Part shown: positions 34,719 through 45,904 of the stretch, piece after piece | Numbering within the stretch: position 1 is the first letter of the stretch | Layout: each line of letters opens with the position of its first letter | DNA from: Isoetes taiwanensis | Lineage: Eukaryota; Streptophyta; Lycopodiopsida; Isoetales; Isoetaceae | DNA: 64,000 nt | Assembly: GCA_021234155.1 (NCBI GenBank) | Contig: JAJEKV010000005.1 | Span: 7,682,216-7,746,215, forward strand | Reading direction: 5' to 3' | Translations under genes and position numbers: made by a program | The notes under the pieces: model-generated | Databases searched by the model: none | Told to the model about the DNA's origin: nothing | The model's input: the letters and a program-made list of their open reading frames with translations, nothing else

Positions 34719-35030
34719 GATCATTTTTTCCTCTATATGAACGGAAACTGTGGCATCAACTGACTTTGAAGCTGGAACAGTTCGTGGCGCTCACTGTGTT
34801 ACAGGTTCGTTATTTTAGCGCATTGAATATTCTTTTAGTTTAGGAATGTGGTCATCTGCTAGCATTTGCTACTCTCTGATTGTAACACTTCCAATTTCAA
34901 AGTAGGAACAAGATGTTGTGTTGCTTAGTGCCTCATTATCTTATACTGGTTAATAAAACGATGGCAGGCTGGAGATGCACTTATTCAGCTTTATCATAAT
35001 TTCATTTCCGAGTTTGAGAACAAGATCAAT
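34719..35030 (+). pseudogene. RPN9/PSMD13 exon fragments in Helitron A
   Basis: Exon-like blocks 34719-34804 and 34968-35030, separated by an intron with GT...AG, join in frame as KLWHQLTLKLEQFV...ALTVLQ and AGDALIQLYHNFISEFE. This matches the N-terminal region of plant RPN9, a non-ATPase lid subunit of the 26S proteasome. Only about 50 residues of roughly 386 remain. Confidence 0.82.
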
Positions 35031-35503
35031 ATCTCTTACGAACAAAGGTCTTTTTTAAGAACAAAGGTTTTGGCCGATAGCGATGGAGATGGCAATTCAT
35101 CCTTTCAGTGTTTTTGGCGGATGATTTTGGCTCGAGGTTTCATACTCTTTTTCTTTTACAAAATACAAAGTTGCATCTGATTCCATTGCAACACTAACAG
35201 AAGAGATTGCAGAATTTTGCAAAATCTTGATGCCAAGGTTTTCCAGAGCAAGTTGGACTCTAAGGCACTGCAGGATAAGCTGTTGAATTTCTTGCTCAAT
35301 AAGTTGCTTCAGAACCCGAGACAGTAGAGAACGAACCTGGCTTAACATGCATAATGGTAAGGACATGTATTAAGAGCTATAGTTGTATCTTACAGAATTT
35401 TGTTGCTGTTACAGATAATTATGTTGTATGCACTCAACAAATCTCTGGTCAATTCTTTATTATATTTGGTATTTGTTTCTCAAATTTTATTTAATATGTG
35501 CAG

Positions 35504-35735
35504 GTTGTATAAGGTAATCAAATACAAAGCTAATGGAGTTCGCTTGGACTCTGGTGATCTCTACAAAACTAATGGAGTTAGCTTGGACTCTGGTGACCTC
35601 TCTTATCTATCAGTTGAAGATCAGAAATTCTTTTCGTCCATTCAAAAGGACTTTGGAGTTCAGGACTTTGGCAAAATGTCCATTACTGCAAGTGATGACA
35701 TCAAAGAAGAAACAGTGGATGCACTTAACAAACAG
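35504..35735 (+). pseudogene. Nicotinate phosphoribosyltransferase fragment in Helitron A
   Basis: After an acceptor CAG the frame encodes GVRLDSGDL and ends DFGKMSITASDDI ... EETVDALNKQ followed by a donor GT. This is a conserved core segment of NAPRT, an enzyme of the NAD salvage pathway. A 42-bp tandem duplication repeats the NGV(R/S)LDSGDL segment, which no functional enzyme has. About 75 residues of some 550 remain. Confidence 0.85.
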
Positions 35736-35774
35736 GTACTAAGTCACTTGCAATAGTTTAATATTCTTGCTTCC

Positions 35775-36123
35775 AGGCAGCATAGACTGTAGCTGAGGCT
35801 ACTTTAGAAAGATTGCATGCAGCACTAAAGGATGAAGACATGCTATCAATTGAGTCCATTCTTGCACCTTTGGAAGCTGAACTTATACTAGCATACCTGG
35901 ATATGAAGTCATCACTAGGCGCTTGAGCCTTTCCCATAAAACAGGATTTGAGATTGTTAATGCAAGTGGTAAAGTTGCACGAAGATAACAAAGCACTTGA
36001 CCATCTGACCGCTGCACTACTTGAAGCAGAAAGAATAGTGCAGATTGCTCAAGCAATAGCATCATCAGTGGATGATATCCAGAATAGGAATCAAGAGTTT
36101 ACGAAACAAATAGAGATATGCTA
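35775..36123 (+). pseudogene. MAP70-family fragment in Helitron A
   Basis: The frame encodes VAEATLERLHAALKDEDM, SIESILAPLEAEL, EDNKALDHLT, AALLEAERIVQIA and QNRNQEFTKQIEIC. This coiled-coil block is typical of plant microtubule-associated protein 70. A stop and a small frame loss near 35925 show decay. Confidence 0.82.
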
Positions 36124-37043
36124 GGTGTGCAACCTTTTATGCACGAATGTCTGCATAAACATCTACAAGGAAATGTTTGCTATTGGTTATTGGTAGCTTT
36201 TGTAAAATGCAATTTATTAAAAAAATTGTTTTCAATGAAGGAAAGTCCCCCGCGGGGACAAAACCTCAAGGTTATTTTGAGCTCAAATTTGAATTCCAGG
36301 TTTTGGACATGAAACCTCTTTTATGTAAATGCAATGTAAGATTATACGCCAGAGTGATTATGGATTTGAAGACTGAATATTGCATATAAGACCATAATAC
36401 ATATGTATAATGTAATGCTGATTGTACAATATGCTATAATGTATTGTTAATTGTGCAATAAAATGCACAATTAACAATAATGCAATAAAATGCATGGACA
36501 AATATACACATTAGAGGCTCCCTTTCAGTTACAAGCAAGCAAAACGAAGAACAAATAATAATCATACACGGAACAAACAATAGAGTGGAAACAATGTATA
36601 GCTTCCAATGACAAAAAGGTTACCATTTTCCAAATGTGATGTTGTGACAATACACAGCTTCCAATGACGAAATGGTTACCATTTTGTAAATGTTAATAGG
36701 CATATGTTTCCCCAAGATGATGTGCCAAAAAAGGCAAATGTTTTACTTTTAAAAGAAGGAAAAGAAGATGGCATGGCTCTTTTCAAAGACGTTGGCCAAA
36801 GCTTGAGCTGCATGAGCTAAATACATAGAGAAGTGTCCAAAGCTTGCAGCTGCAAGAGCTAAATAAATAGAGAAGTGCCCTACAGAGACAAAATGCATTA
36901 AGGACAGCAAAGGAATAAGAAGCTCGGTTGGAGAAACAAAGTGACTCAGCAGGAGAAACAAAGAGATTCGACACATTTACAGGTTCACAAATTATGCCCA
37001 GCAACGCTGGGTACCATGACTAGTAATAATATTATTATTATTA

Positions 37044-39738
37044 CTAGTAACAGTGCCCAGCGTTGCTGGGCATACGTTAGAAGTCTGCAAATGTTTTGGG
37101 CGCAAAAGCATGAGTAATAATGATGTCTAGCATTGTTGGGCTTCACTTGGAGATATGCATATGAAACACATGCATGCGCCTATCGACTACACTGCACACA
37201 CCTAAAACTGCAATGAACCTAAACCTTAAGCCTAGCATGGAATCTTGGCCGTGCTATGGCATCAAATTTTGACCAATGTATCACTTTGGTGAGGACACGT
37301 ACCGTCAAACATTTTGTGAAAAAAAAAGAGGGTGAAAAATAAAGAATTCTTCCTTTTATTTGATTATTCTAAGAAAATCCTATATGGAAGATGCAGCATG
37401 ATCAAAATAAGAAATACTTTCTTTCAAATTCAGTCATTCTAATAAAATTCTATATGGATGATGTGGCGTGATGATACAGTTGCATGTTGCAGCATACATG
37501 GTTGTGTGTCAATATTGTCTTTTGATTTATGTAGGGTCATGTGTCAATGCCTTTGCCAAATATAGAGCATGGGCAGTTAGTTGTCTACGTTCAATGCAAA
37601 AGAAATAATTTCCACTACTAAGGATGTCTTTTTATTTCAAATCATTTTTCCATTTATATGTTATGTAACACATATTCCATTCCATGGAAATAATTTTCTC
37701 TAAGGATGTCTTTTTATTTCAAGTCATTTTTCCATTTATATGTTAGGTGACACATATTCCACGGAGACTTGCAACACCTGGCAGTTGTTTGTGTGTATTT
37801 TTTTCACAGTTGTTTGCTCTCATTTTATTTGGTATTACTTCAATAATTCTTCATTTTTTGTAAACTGGCTTTCTTGCATTTGACTGCGGTGCATTCATTA
37901 TTCTAAAACGGTTGGGATGGTAGAAGAGGTAGGCATTGTATGCTTCTTGTAAGCCTTTTTGCAAAGCATTATGATGTGTGTTAAGATACATAGCTAAGCA
38001 TTAGTAATAACTTTGGATCAGCTGCGGCTAGCATCATTTCCAAGACACAAGCATTTTCTTCTACCGACCTACACTTCAATGTGATTTTGCAATACAAAAG
38101 CTTTTTAGTATATACAACACTACACAGTGAAACAAAGATTGAGCCACTTGATTCTTCATATGAGTTTGGCCTTTCAACTGTAATAAAGCTTCAAATCATA
38201 GATTGCTTGAATCCATTTCCAAACAATTTGGAATCAATTTCCAGTTGCATACATAATATTGTGTGCCCTATTTTAAGTGCTTGCAGTGATGTACCTGAAT
38301 TCTTACATCACCTGTAAGAAGTAATAAGTTTAGAAAATGCATAAAGACTTACATAGTGGTAAAGAGAGTACACCCAAGAGACCAAAGGTGAGTTATTTCA
38401 TTCATGTCTGCAAGAGTTCAGGTGCTTTGTATGGTCCTGAAAAGTGCTGGGCGGCCCATTCCTGCAAGGTAATAGATTATTAAAATTATGACATAATAAG
38501 AAAGCACCAACAATTGTAAGTCAAATTGAAAGGGGTATCTCTACCAAATCAGTTCATTTCCTCCAAGTCATTATTAGCATTCCAAAATGCAGAACCCATT
38601 TTTCAATCCTGTGGGGAGCCAAAAAAAGACATCAAACATATGAAAGAACCATTCTGCCATATAACTTACCCTTTTCTCTGAGAAGAGAATGGTCTCATTA
38701 GTTTGCCCTAGCTTATTACACATCCTGTGTGCAAAACAACTGCTAAGCAGCCTGCATCTGGTGTCCTAAATAAGGCAACAGACTGACATCAAAGCAAGTC
38801 ATAAATCAATGCAAATTAAAAACTAAAGCATCGATAGATTGCCAATGAAAAAGCAACCTAAGCCAATGTGCAAGTTTATTTGCTTGATGAACCCATGGCA
38901 AGATGCCTCTAGCTTATAACTATACCACTTATTTCTTTCTAATTACATAATGCTTACCGTCTTTCCTTCTAGCCAGGTATCTGCATTCTAAAGGAATGCT
39001 ACTGAGAACTCTGACAGGAACAAAGCTATACACAGGACAGAAAATACTCTGTTGCAGAAAACAATCTGTTGCAGATGAAAATACTGGATGAGAAATGGAA
39101 AAAAATAGAGGATATCGAACCTCTGCATGCCATTATTTCCCCAGCTACTTCACCAAGAGTGGTAAGAAAATACGTTGGACGATAAGAAGCTGGTTTTCCA
39201 AATTAAAAACTCACAGAACCACATGCAAGTTGGGAATCGAAAGAAGTTTCTATGAGGGCTTAGCATCATACTTGATAAGATCTAAGCCTGATGCCTGACT
39301 CCAAAAATTGACATAAAGCTTTTGTCTACATGGTTCTGCCCTTTCGGAATGCGGGTCCTGGCTTCTGAGGCAAAGAACACAATCACAATGCCTTGGTCTT
39401 TTGATCCTGCCGGAGTAAGAAGGAATAGCGATAAAACTGTGTTGCGTTAACTCTCAACCCTAAGTTCGAAAGATTGGCAAATCGTAACCATAAGATAGTG
39501 ATTAAACCTCAGCCATGCCAAGGTAAAATAACCCTGGCGAGAGGCCTGAAGCTTCCAAGCCAAGATCAAGACACGAATATCAGTAGCGTGGAGGCAAGGG
39601 CAGAGCAGAGACTGCAAATCGATGCCCTCTTCTTCGGTGCCTCTTCTTCGACCAAATCTCAACCATCAAATCTCAACCCTAAATCTCAGCCTTTGGATTT
39701 AGGGCTGGGTCCAACACTTACAGAATAACATTTTATAA
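37044..39738 (-). mobile_element. Helitron B, non-autonomous (main part)
   Basis: On the minus strand the 3' end is hairpin GCCCAGC-AAC-GCTGGGC, ACTGTTA, CTAG at 37044, followed by T. It lies tail to tail with Helitron A, 20 AT-rich bases apart. The 5' sequence near 39738 (TTATAAAATGTTATTCTGTAAG) lacks the initial TC because Helitron C is inserted there; the missing tip is at 43108-43119. The subterminal block contains GGACCCAGCCCTAAATCC. No captured gene could be named. Confidence 0.75.
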
Positions 39739-42700
39739 CTAGTAATGGTGCCCAGCGTTGCTGGGCATAAGTCGAGAGCACATGAATAGTTGTGTTGCGT
39801 ATATCTTTGAACCTTTAGAAATGTTGCCTACACAATTGCGTGAATGGTTGAACCGAGTAGTTGCACATCTCTTATAAATGCTATCTTCAAACTTTGTTGC
39901 ATAGCACGATAGGGCCGCAAAAGAAACCTAATGACCTTTTCCTTTCTTTATTTTTGGATCCTCTTGCTCATCTAATCCTAGGTGTCTAAATCTCAACCAT
40001 TAAATCTCAAACCTAAATCTCAACCTTTGGATTTAGGGCTGGGTCCAACACTTACACTAACAGCCAAAGGTCCTGCCACACCAAAAACACCAACATTCCA
40101 AAGAATGTTTCTCTAGATTTCCTACATCGAACGCATTTGAAAATAAGGTTAAGGAAAAATCCATACATCTGAGCACACATCTTTCTTTCTTCTAGAATGT
40201 ACATGCAAGCAATGGGTAGCTTGAGGTTCTTTACTACACGGTAGCTTGAGGTTCTTTACTACACGCAAAAGTAGGTTTACACTAAAGGTTACATCATAAC
40301 TAAGGTTTTTTCATTGCAACAAAAGTAGGTTCACACTGAGGGTTACATCATAACTAAGGTTTTTTTATTCCATTATATTAATATTGCATGCAAAACCCTA
40401 TAAAGTAAATATAAAACTCAGGTTTTTTTATTCCATTATATTAATATTGCATGCAAAACCCTATAAAGTAAATATAAAACTCATTTGAGCTGTTTATTTA
40501 GAGGCTTGATAATGTGAGCTATGCACATAAAGTATTGATAGGTACGTTGCTAAATTTTTCATTAATCTCTACCCAATGCAGATGTCATCCATATGCAAAA
40601 CAGTCTATCTAAATCCGATAGCTTATATGAAACATAAGAACTTTATAGATGTAATTTGGGCCATCTTGTAAAGATGATTAAAAGTCATGATAGTTTGGCA
40701 TGGTAGCCGAAGTTGAAGCAAACTAATTAATAATCACCAAGAAGCCAATTTCTAAATTGTGAGCTACATTCAAAGCAGTTTTAAACATGAAAAACTTAAC
40801 TTGTTATTTGTGCTTTGGAAAAGCTATTTGCTTAGACAAAAATGGTCATCAGTCTAGTCTGATAGATCTCGTCTTTTTGCTCAGATTAAAAGATGTCCCT
40901 TTATTCGTTGCTACAGAGGAAAACTTTCAGTCACTGTTGGATGGAGCAGAGGCAACAGAGAGGCCATACAATCCTTGCTTTCCCAAGAGATGAACTCAGC
41001 GTGATAATGTTGACCTAGTGTGGAATTGTAAAAAAAAAATGTCACGTAGCTGGCTCTTTCATCTTGATATTTACAATCAAATTTGAAATAAAGGGTATGC
41101 CTACAACTTCCAAGCTAAAGCAAAGATGCTACGCAGACCTTCCTGCACTTCAAAAGTTAAAGATGTTAGAAACTGGTATGCCATCATACAACAATGTGTA
41201 TAAAGTGAACGTCTTGCAAGCATTTTGCAGTACCAAAAAGGCACAAAAGCATCAATAGCATGAGTCAATAACAGACTTGAAATCACATTATTTTTACCAT
41301 AGAGCAATATCCACGCGTCGGTTACCTTGGTTACCTTATATGCCTGCTTGAGAACAAATACATCCTGGAAATGACTCAATCTTGGATGGCAACTTTCCTT
41401 AATTGATGTTTGCAACTCAATGAGATTGCTCTGCTCCTAATGTAGCTGATACAAATTTATGCATCTCTGTCAAAGCCCTTGCACATTTTCTAAAACCTTT
41501 GGATGCTTCTTCAATTCTTGTGTCATACTTTACAACTTCTACCCAAGCATTTGGCTCCAAGAAATCAAAGAACACATCCGGATCAACGTTGAAGATCAAG
41601 TTAGCTTGCATTTGTATCCTTATGGCCAAATCGGAAGAGTGATTGTTTCCAAGCTCAAAACCGATCGAGTCAATCTTCATAAGGGGTAAGTCTTATTCTT
41701 TCTATGTTGCTCCTTACAAATTTAGCTCATTGTTATCGATCATCACGGTGACTTTCATCTTTTCTTGCGACGTAATTTGCTAGAAATTGTCTTGATGAAC
41801 CTTTCCCCGCAATTTGCAACAATTTCAAAGCTGACATCATCACACCGCATTGGCGTAAGACACTTTAATATCACATTAGCACCGTCTAAATTATAGTAAA
41901 ATACTTCTTTAACCTTTGTCGCAATCCCATAATTGAGGAGCTAAAGCATTTTCAAAATCCATGAACTGGGATGACTTAAACCAAAATTCATACAATTGCA
42001 AAAAGAATATACTTGTTTTGCAAATGTCGAAGATGGTGCATGATGAGTCAAGATCAATACTATTAGGGCTAAATTAAAAAGCAAACTATGCATCTTACCT
42101 GATGGCAAAGCCTTTTAGCAAAGAATTGTGCAAGATTAGTCATAATAGATATATCGTAGTTAGAAATATGGTCTCCTGTAGAGCACATTTACCATTGACT
42201 TAAGGCCAACCTCGATTGTTTCATCTCTGGAAACATTACCAGAGGAAACCTGTTTGACTGCTGTAAACAATTCAATGCATGCATACTCGCCTTCAGACTT
42301 GGTTTTTTATCAGAAGAAACTGCAAAAATGATTGCAAGACTAACCTGGAGAGCTCTATATCCGGTTCCACTTGAAAATAAGACTTCAGTTAAGCCTTCTT
42401 GAATGATGGTATATTCGACCTTTTGGTTCAAATCCTTAGTTTCGAAACCCTACTGGAAAAAACAGAAAGGAGTTTTGGCGATTCTTGACTCGAGTTCAAA
42501 GCCCCTACGATCAGAGGAAGCCTGTTTGACTGCCGTAAAATGTATCAACATGCATATCCAAATTTCTACTTGCCTTCAGAATAGATTTTTTATCAAAAGA
42601 AAGCGCAAAAGTTATTGCAAAACTAACCTGGAGAGCTCTATGTCTGGTTTCAATTGAAAATCCGACTTCAGTTAAGCCTTCTTGAATGAAGGCGTATTCG

Positions 42701-43107
42701 TCCTTTTGGTTCAAATCCTTAGTTTCGAAACCCTACTGGAAAAATAAAAAGGAGCTTTGGCGATTCTTAACTCCAGTTCGAAGCCCCTATGATTTCATTT
42801 TCGGAGACATTATCTTTTTTTGCAGAGGCTCGGGATGAACATCCCCTCTCTGAGAAAATCGATGGCAACCAGTTCTCGCTCCTCCGATCCTCATCCTCGA
42901 TCAAGCACCCTAAATTTGCCTGCCTTCCTTTTCCTTGAAATCGGCTATTCTTAGGGTTTACGTGCCCCTTTTTTTTAATATTTTTTGGAAGTCACTTTTT
43001 TTAGCCTTTTTTACGCCACTTTTTAGCCCTAAGATTGCATCATGAAATCTTGGCCGTCGAATTTAGGGCGTGGTCCATTACTTGCGCTATAACATTATAA
43101 TATAAGA
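39739..43107 (-). mobile_element. Helitron C, nested in the 5' tip of Helitron B
   Basis: On the minus strand: 5' TCTTATATTATAATG (43107), 3' hairpin GCCCAGC-AAC-GCTGGGC, ACCATTA, CTAG (39739), 3,369 bp. The minus frame at 41680-41417 (FLEPNAWVEVVKYDTRIEEA, KGFRKCARALTEMHKF) looks like captured protein sequence, but I cannot name it. 42189-42460 and 42480-42745 are tandem copies. A second truncated B-like 5' block lies at 39960-40065. Confidence 0.75.
40208..40483. repeat. Three consecutive tandem duplications
   Basis: Inside Helitron C, three different segments are each doubled, one after another: GGTAGCTTGAGGTTCTTTAC (from 40217), AAAGTAGGTTYACACT ... CATAACTAAGG (from 40267), and TTTATTCCATTATATTAATA ... 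TATAAAACTCA (from 40364). The pattern is AABBCC. Confidence 0.85.
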
Positions 43108-43119
43108 TATAATATAAGA
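43108..43119 (-). mobile_element. Detached 5' tip of Helitron B
   Basis: The minus strand reads TCTTATATTATA. Joined to 39738 it gives a complete Helitron 5' end like those of C and E. The fragment is short and AT-rich, so the assignment rests on the nesting geometry. Confidence 0.5.
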
Positions 43120-43296
43120 TAATATAATAATCTATTATAATAAAAGAATAGCGTCCGTGAGTGAGTGAGTGAGTGAGTTAGTAACTCCACCCCCATCGAC
43201 GGTAAAGGAGGCGCCACGTGGCCTGATCTCGGCCGTCCGTGGGCCTTGGCCCCTCAAAAGCTCCCAAGTTTGGTGGACAAAATTTTTTTGGTTTAC

Positions 43297-43365
43297 CACA
43301 GACTTGAACCCTGGACATTGCCCCCCAAACCCCCCACCCTTACCACTAGACCAACCAGTCTTTTC
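43297..43365 (-). repeat. tRNA-derived SINE head
   Basis: The minus strand reads TTGGTCTAGTGGTAAG (pol III A box) and, about 35 bases on, CAGGGTTCAAGTCTG (B box). Spacing and sequence fit a tRNA-like promoter. No tRNA cloverleaf is complete, so a SINE head rather than a tRNA gene. Confidence 0.65.
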
Positions 43366-43469
43366 TTAAAATAATAGGAAGTCCATGCTTAGTTAAGGCT
43401 GGGGCTTAATTAATTCAAGGATACTCTAGGATGTTCTAGAATGTTCTAGAATCTCTTGGAATGTCCTAG

Positions 43470-44430
43470 AATGTTCCAGATGCTCATGAGTGAGCACCTC
43501 AGTCTAAAAATAGAAAGTTTCAGTCTAAAAATAGAAGTTTTTTGAAACTTTGCAAATGCTCAAAATAGAATGTTGTGGAATGTTCCAGGTGCTCATGGGT
43601 AAGCACCTCAGTCTAGAAATAGAAAGTTTCAGTCTAAAAATAGAAGGTTTTTTGAAACTTTGCAAATGCTCAAAGTAGAATGTTCTAGAATGTTCCAGGT
43701 GCTCATGGGTAAGCACCTCAGTCTAAAAATAGAAAGTTTCAGTCTAAAAATAGAAAGTTTTTTGAAACTTTGCAAATGCTCAAAATAGAATGTTGTGGAA
43801 TGTTCCAGGTGCTCATGGGTAAGCACCTCAGTCTAGAAATAGAAAGTTTCAGTCTAAAATTAGAAAGTTTTTTAAAACTTTGCAAATGCTCAAAATAGAA
43901 TGTTCTGGAATGTTCCAGGTGCTCATGGGTAAGCACCTCAGTCTAAAAATAGAAAGTTTCAGTCTAAAAATAGAAAGTTTTTTGAAACTTTGCAAATGCT
44001 CAAAATAGAATGTTATAGAATGTTACAGATGCTCATGGATAAACACCTCAATCCAAAAATAGAAAGTTTTTTGAAACTTTGCAAATACTCAAAATAGAAT
44101 GTGCTAGAATGTTGCAGATGCTCTAGGGTAAGCACCTCAGTCTAAAAGTAGAAAGTTTCAGTCTAAAAATAGAACGTTTGCTTAAACTTTGTAAAAACTC
44201 AAATAGAATGTCCTAGAATGTTTCAGATGCTCTAGGGTAAGCATCTCAGTCTAAAAATAGAAAGTATGGTAGTCTAAAAACATAAAAGTTTGCTAAAACT
44301 TTGCAAAAACTCAAAATAGAATGTTGTAGAGTGTTCCAGATGCTATAGGGCAACCACCTATGCTCTAGAAGCACCTCAGTCTAAAAGTAGAAAGTTTCTT
44401 GAAACCTTGCAAATGCCCAAAATAGAATAT
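43470..44430. repeat. ~108-bp minisatellite, 8-9 copies
   Basis: Tandem copies of a unit containing AGAATGTTCCAGGTGCTCAT, GGGTAAGCACCTCAGTCTA and GAAACTTTGCAAATGCTCAA, at about 43481, 43589, 43700, 43808, 43918, 44027, 44120, 44228 and 44340. Later copies diverge. Long frames here simply translate the repeat. Confidence 0.92.
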
Positions 44431-45650
44431 TCTGGAGGTGATACTTTGGAATTGGTAGTAAGTGTGATGGGTATGATGGGTGTGTGTAAGCTTCACATGG
44501 GTGATACTTTAAAATTGACATACTTTAGAATTGGTAGTAGAGGTAGTAGATGTGGCCTTATGGGCATGTGTGAGTATGTTACTCATGAATGATACTTTGT
44601 TGGTAATGGAATAGAAGGTTGAGTAGTATGTGTGAATAAGACCGTGAAATACCATGGAGTGCAGTAGATGTGAGTAAGATCCGCATAGGTGATACTTTGG
44701 AATTCCTCATGAGTGATACTTTAGAAATGGTAGTAGGGCACGTGTGTATATAGACTTGCATGGTAGTAAGTGTAGAAAGTTTCAGTCTAAAAATAGAAAG
44801 TTTGCTTAAACTTTGTAAAAACTCAAATAAAATGTCCTAGAATGTTTCAAACGCTCTACGGTAAGCATCTCAGTCTAAAAATAGAAAGTACGATAGTATA
44901 AAAACAGAAAAGTTTGCTAAAAGTTTGCAAAAACTCAAAATAGAGGGCAACCACCTATGCTCTCGAAGCACTTCAGTCTAAAAGTAGAAAGTTTCCTGAA
45001 ACCTTGCAAATGCTCAAAATGAAATAGTCTGGAGGTGATACTTTGGAATTGGTAGTAAGTGTGATGGGTATGGTGGGTGTGTGTAAGCTTCACATGGGTG
45101 ATACTTTAGAATTGACATACTTTAGAATTGGTAGTAGAGGTAATAGATGTGGCCTCATGGGCATGTGTGAGTATGTTACTCATGAATGATACTTTGTTGA
45201 TAATAGAATAGAGGGAGAGAAAACAGAGGACAAAGAGATAGGAGAGAGGACAAAGAGGAGAGGAGGCATATAAAGGTAATAGGCGTGAGTAAACTCCTCT
45301 TGCACGAGTGCCAAGTAATAAACATGGTGTAAATATGGTATAGGTCCTCATGGTTGTATGTGTGAGTATGCTCTTTTGAATATATAGGGGTTGTACTTTG
45401 GAATTCATAGTAGATGTAGTAAGCTCCTAATGGGTGATACTTTAAAAGTAGTAGTAGGTGTCGGTAAGCTCCCAATGGGTGATAGTTTGAAATTAGTAGT
45501 CGTTGTAGTAAATGTGAATCAGCTTTTAACGGGTGAAACTTTGGAGTTTATAGTAAGTGTGAGTAAACTCCCAATGGATGATACTTTGAAATTGGTAATA
45601 AATGTGACTGAGCTCCTCAATGTGTGATGGTTTGGAATTGGTAGTAAATA
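44430..45650. repeat. Second minisatellite (GGTGATACTTT) and segment duplication
   Basis: Dispersed units of GGTGATACTTTRGAATTGGTAG with variable GTGTGATGGG spacers. A segment of about 430 bp (44160-44600) that includes the end of the 108-bp array is repeated at about 44770-45200, showing a local segmental duplication after the arrays formed. Confidence 0.8.
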
Positions 45651-45674
45651 CGTATCTGAGGCAATGTTGAACCG

Positions 45675-45904
45675 AGGTTGATCAAACCCGAGGCGAGGCC
45701 TCGGCCGAAGGCCGAGGCCGAGCCGAGGAATAGTCCCAGGGATGTCCAAACCGAGGCGAGGCCCCGGAGGGGCCGAGCCGAGGAAGGGTGCAAGAGAAAA
45801 GGTCGCGTGGGTGGGCCCAAACCGAGGCGAGGCCCCGGAGGGGCCGAGCCGAGGAATGTGTTTAAAAGAAAAGGGCCCGGCCGTCAGGCCGGGCCCTTTT
45901 CTAG
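45675..45904. repeat. GC-rich GAGGCGAGGCC repeats and terminal hairpin of Helitron F
   Basis: Three copies of AACCGAGGCGAGGCC...GGGGCCGAGCCGAGGAA in an otherwise AT-rich region, ending in the 10-bp-arm hairpin (14 bp with A/T extension) and CTAG. Confidence 0.85.

Larger units (their letters stand above)
34482..37023 (+). mobile_element. Helitron A, non-autonomous, with three captured host genes
   Basis: The 5' end is TCCCTTTATTATAAAG preceded by A. The 3' end is a hairpin GCCCAGC-AAC-GCTGGGT, then ACCATGA and CTAG followed by T, so it sits between A and T with no target duplication. 2,542 bp. No Rep/helicase. All three recognised host-gene fragments lie on its plus strand with intron-like junctions: RPN9, nicotinate phosphoribosyltransferase and MAP70. 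This is classic Helitron exon shuffling. Confidence 0.85.
43131..45904 (+). mobile_element. Helitron F carrying minisatellites and a SINE
   Basis: The 5' end is TCTATTATAATAAAAGAATA followed by GCGTCCGTGAGTGAGTGAG. The 3' end is a perfect GC hairpin GGGCCCGGCC-GTCA-GGCCGGGCCC, then TTTT and CTAG at 45904. The stem differs from the GCCCAGC stems of the other termini, so this is a separate family. Helitron D starts at the next base. 2,774 bp, mostly minisatellite DNA. Confidence 0.75.

Noticed and set aside
40010-40070. A complete small Helitron ending at 39739
   Set aside because: The block resembles the Helitron B 5' subterminal region, but the TC-TATA tip is missing, so it is treated as a truncated fragment inside C.
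43525-43936. Overlapping minus-strand frames beginning MLTHEHLEHS
   Set aside because: They translate the 108-bp minisatellite in one phase; the repeated sequence and lack of any other signal make them artefacts.
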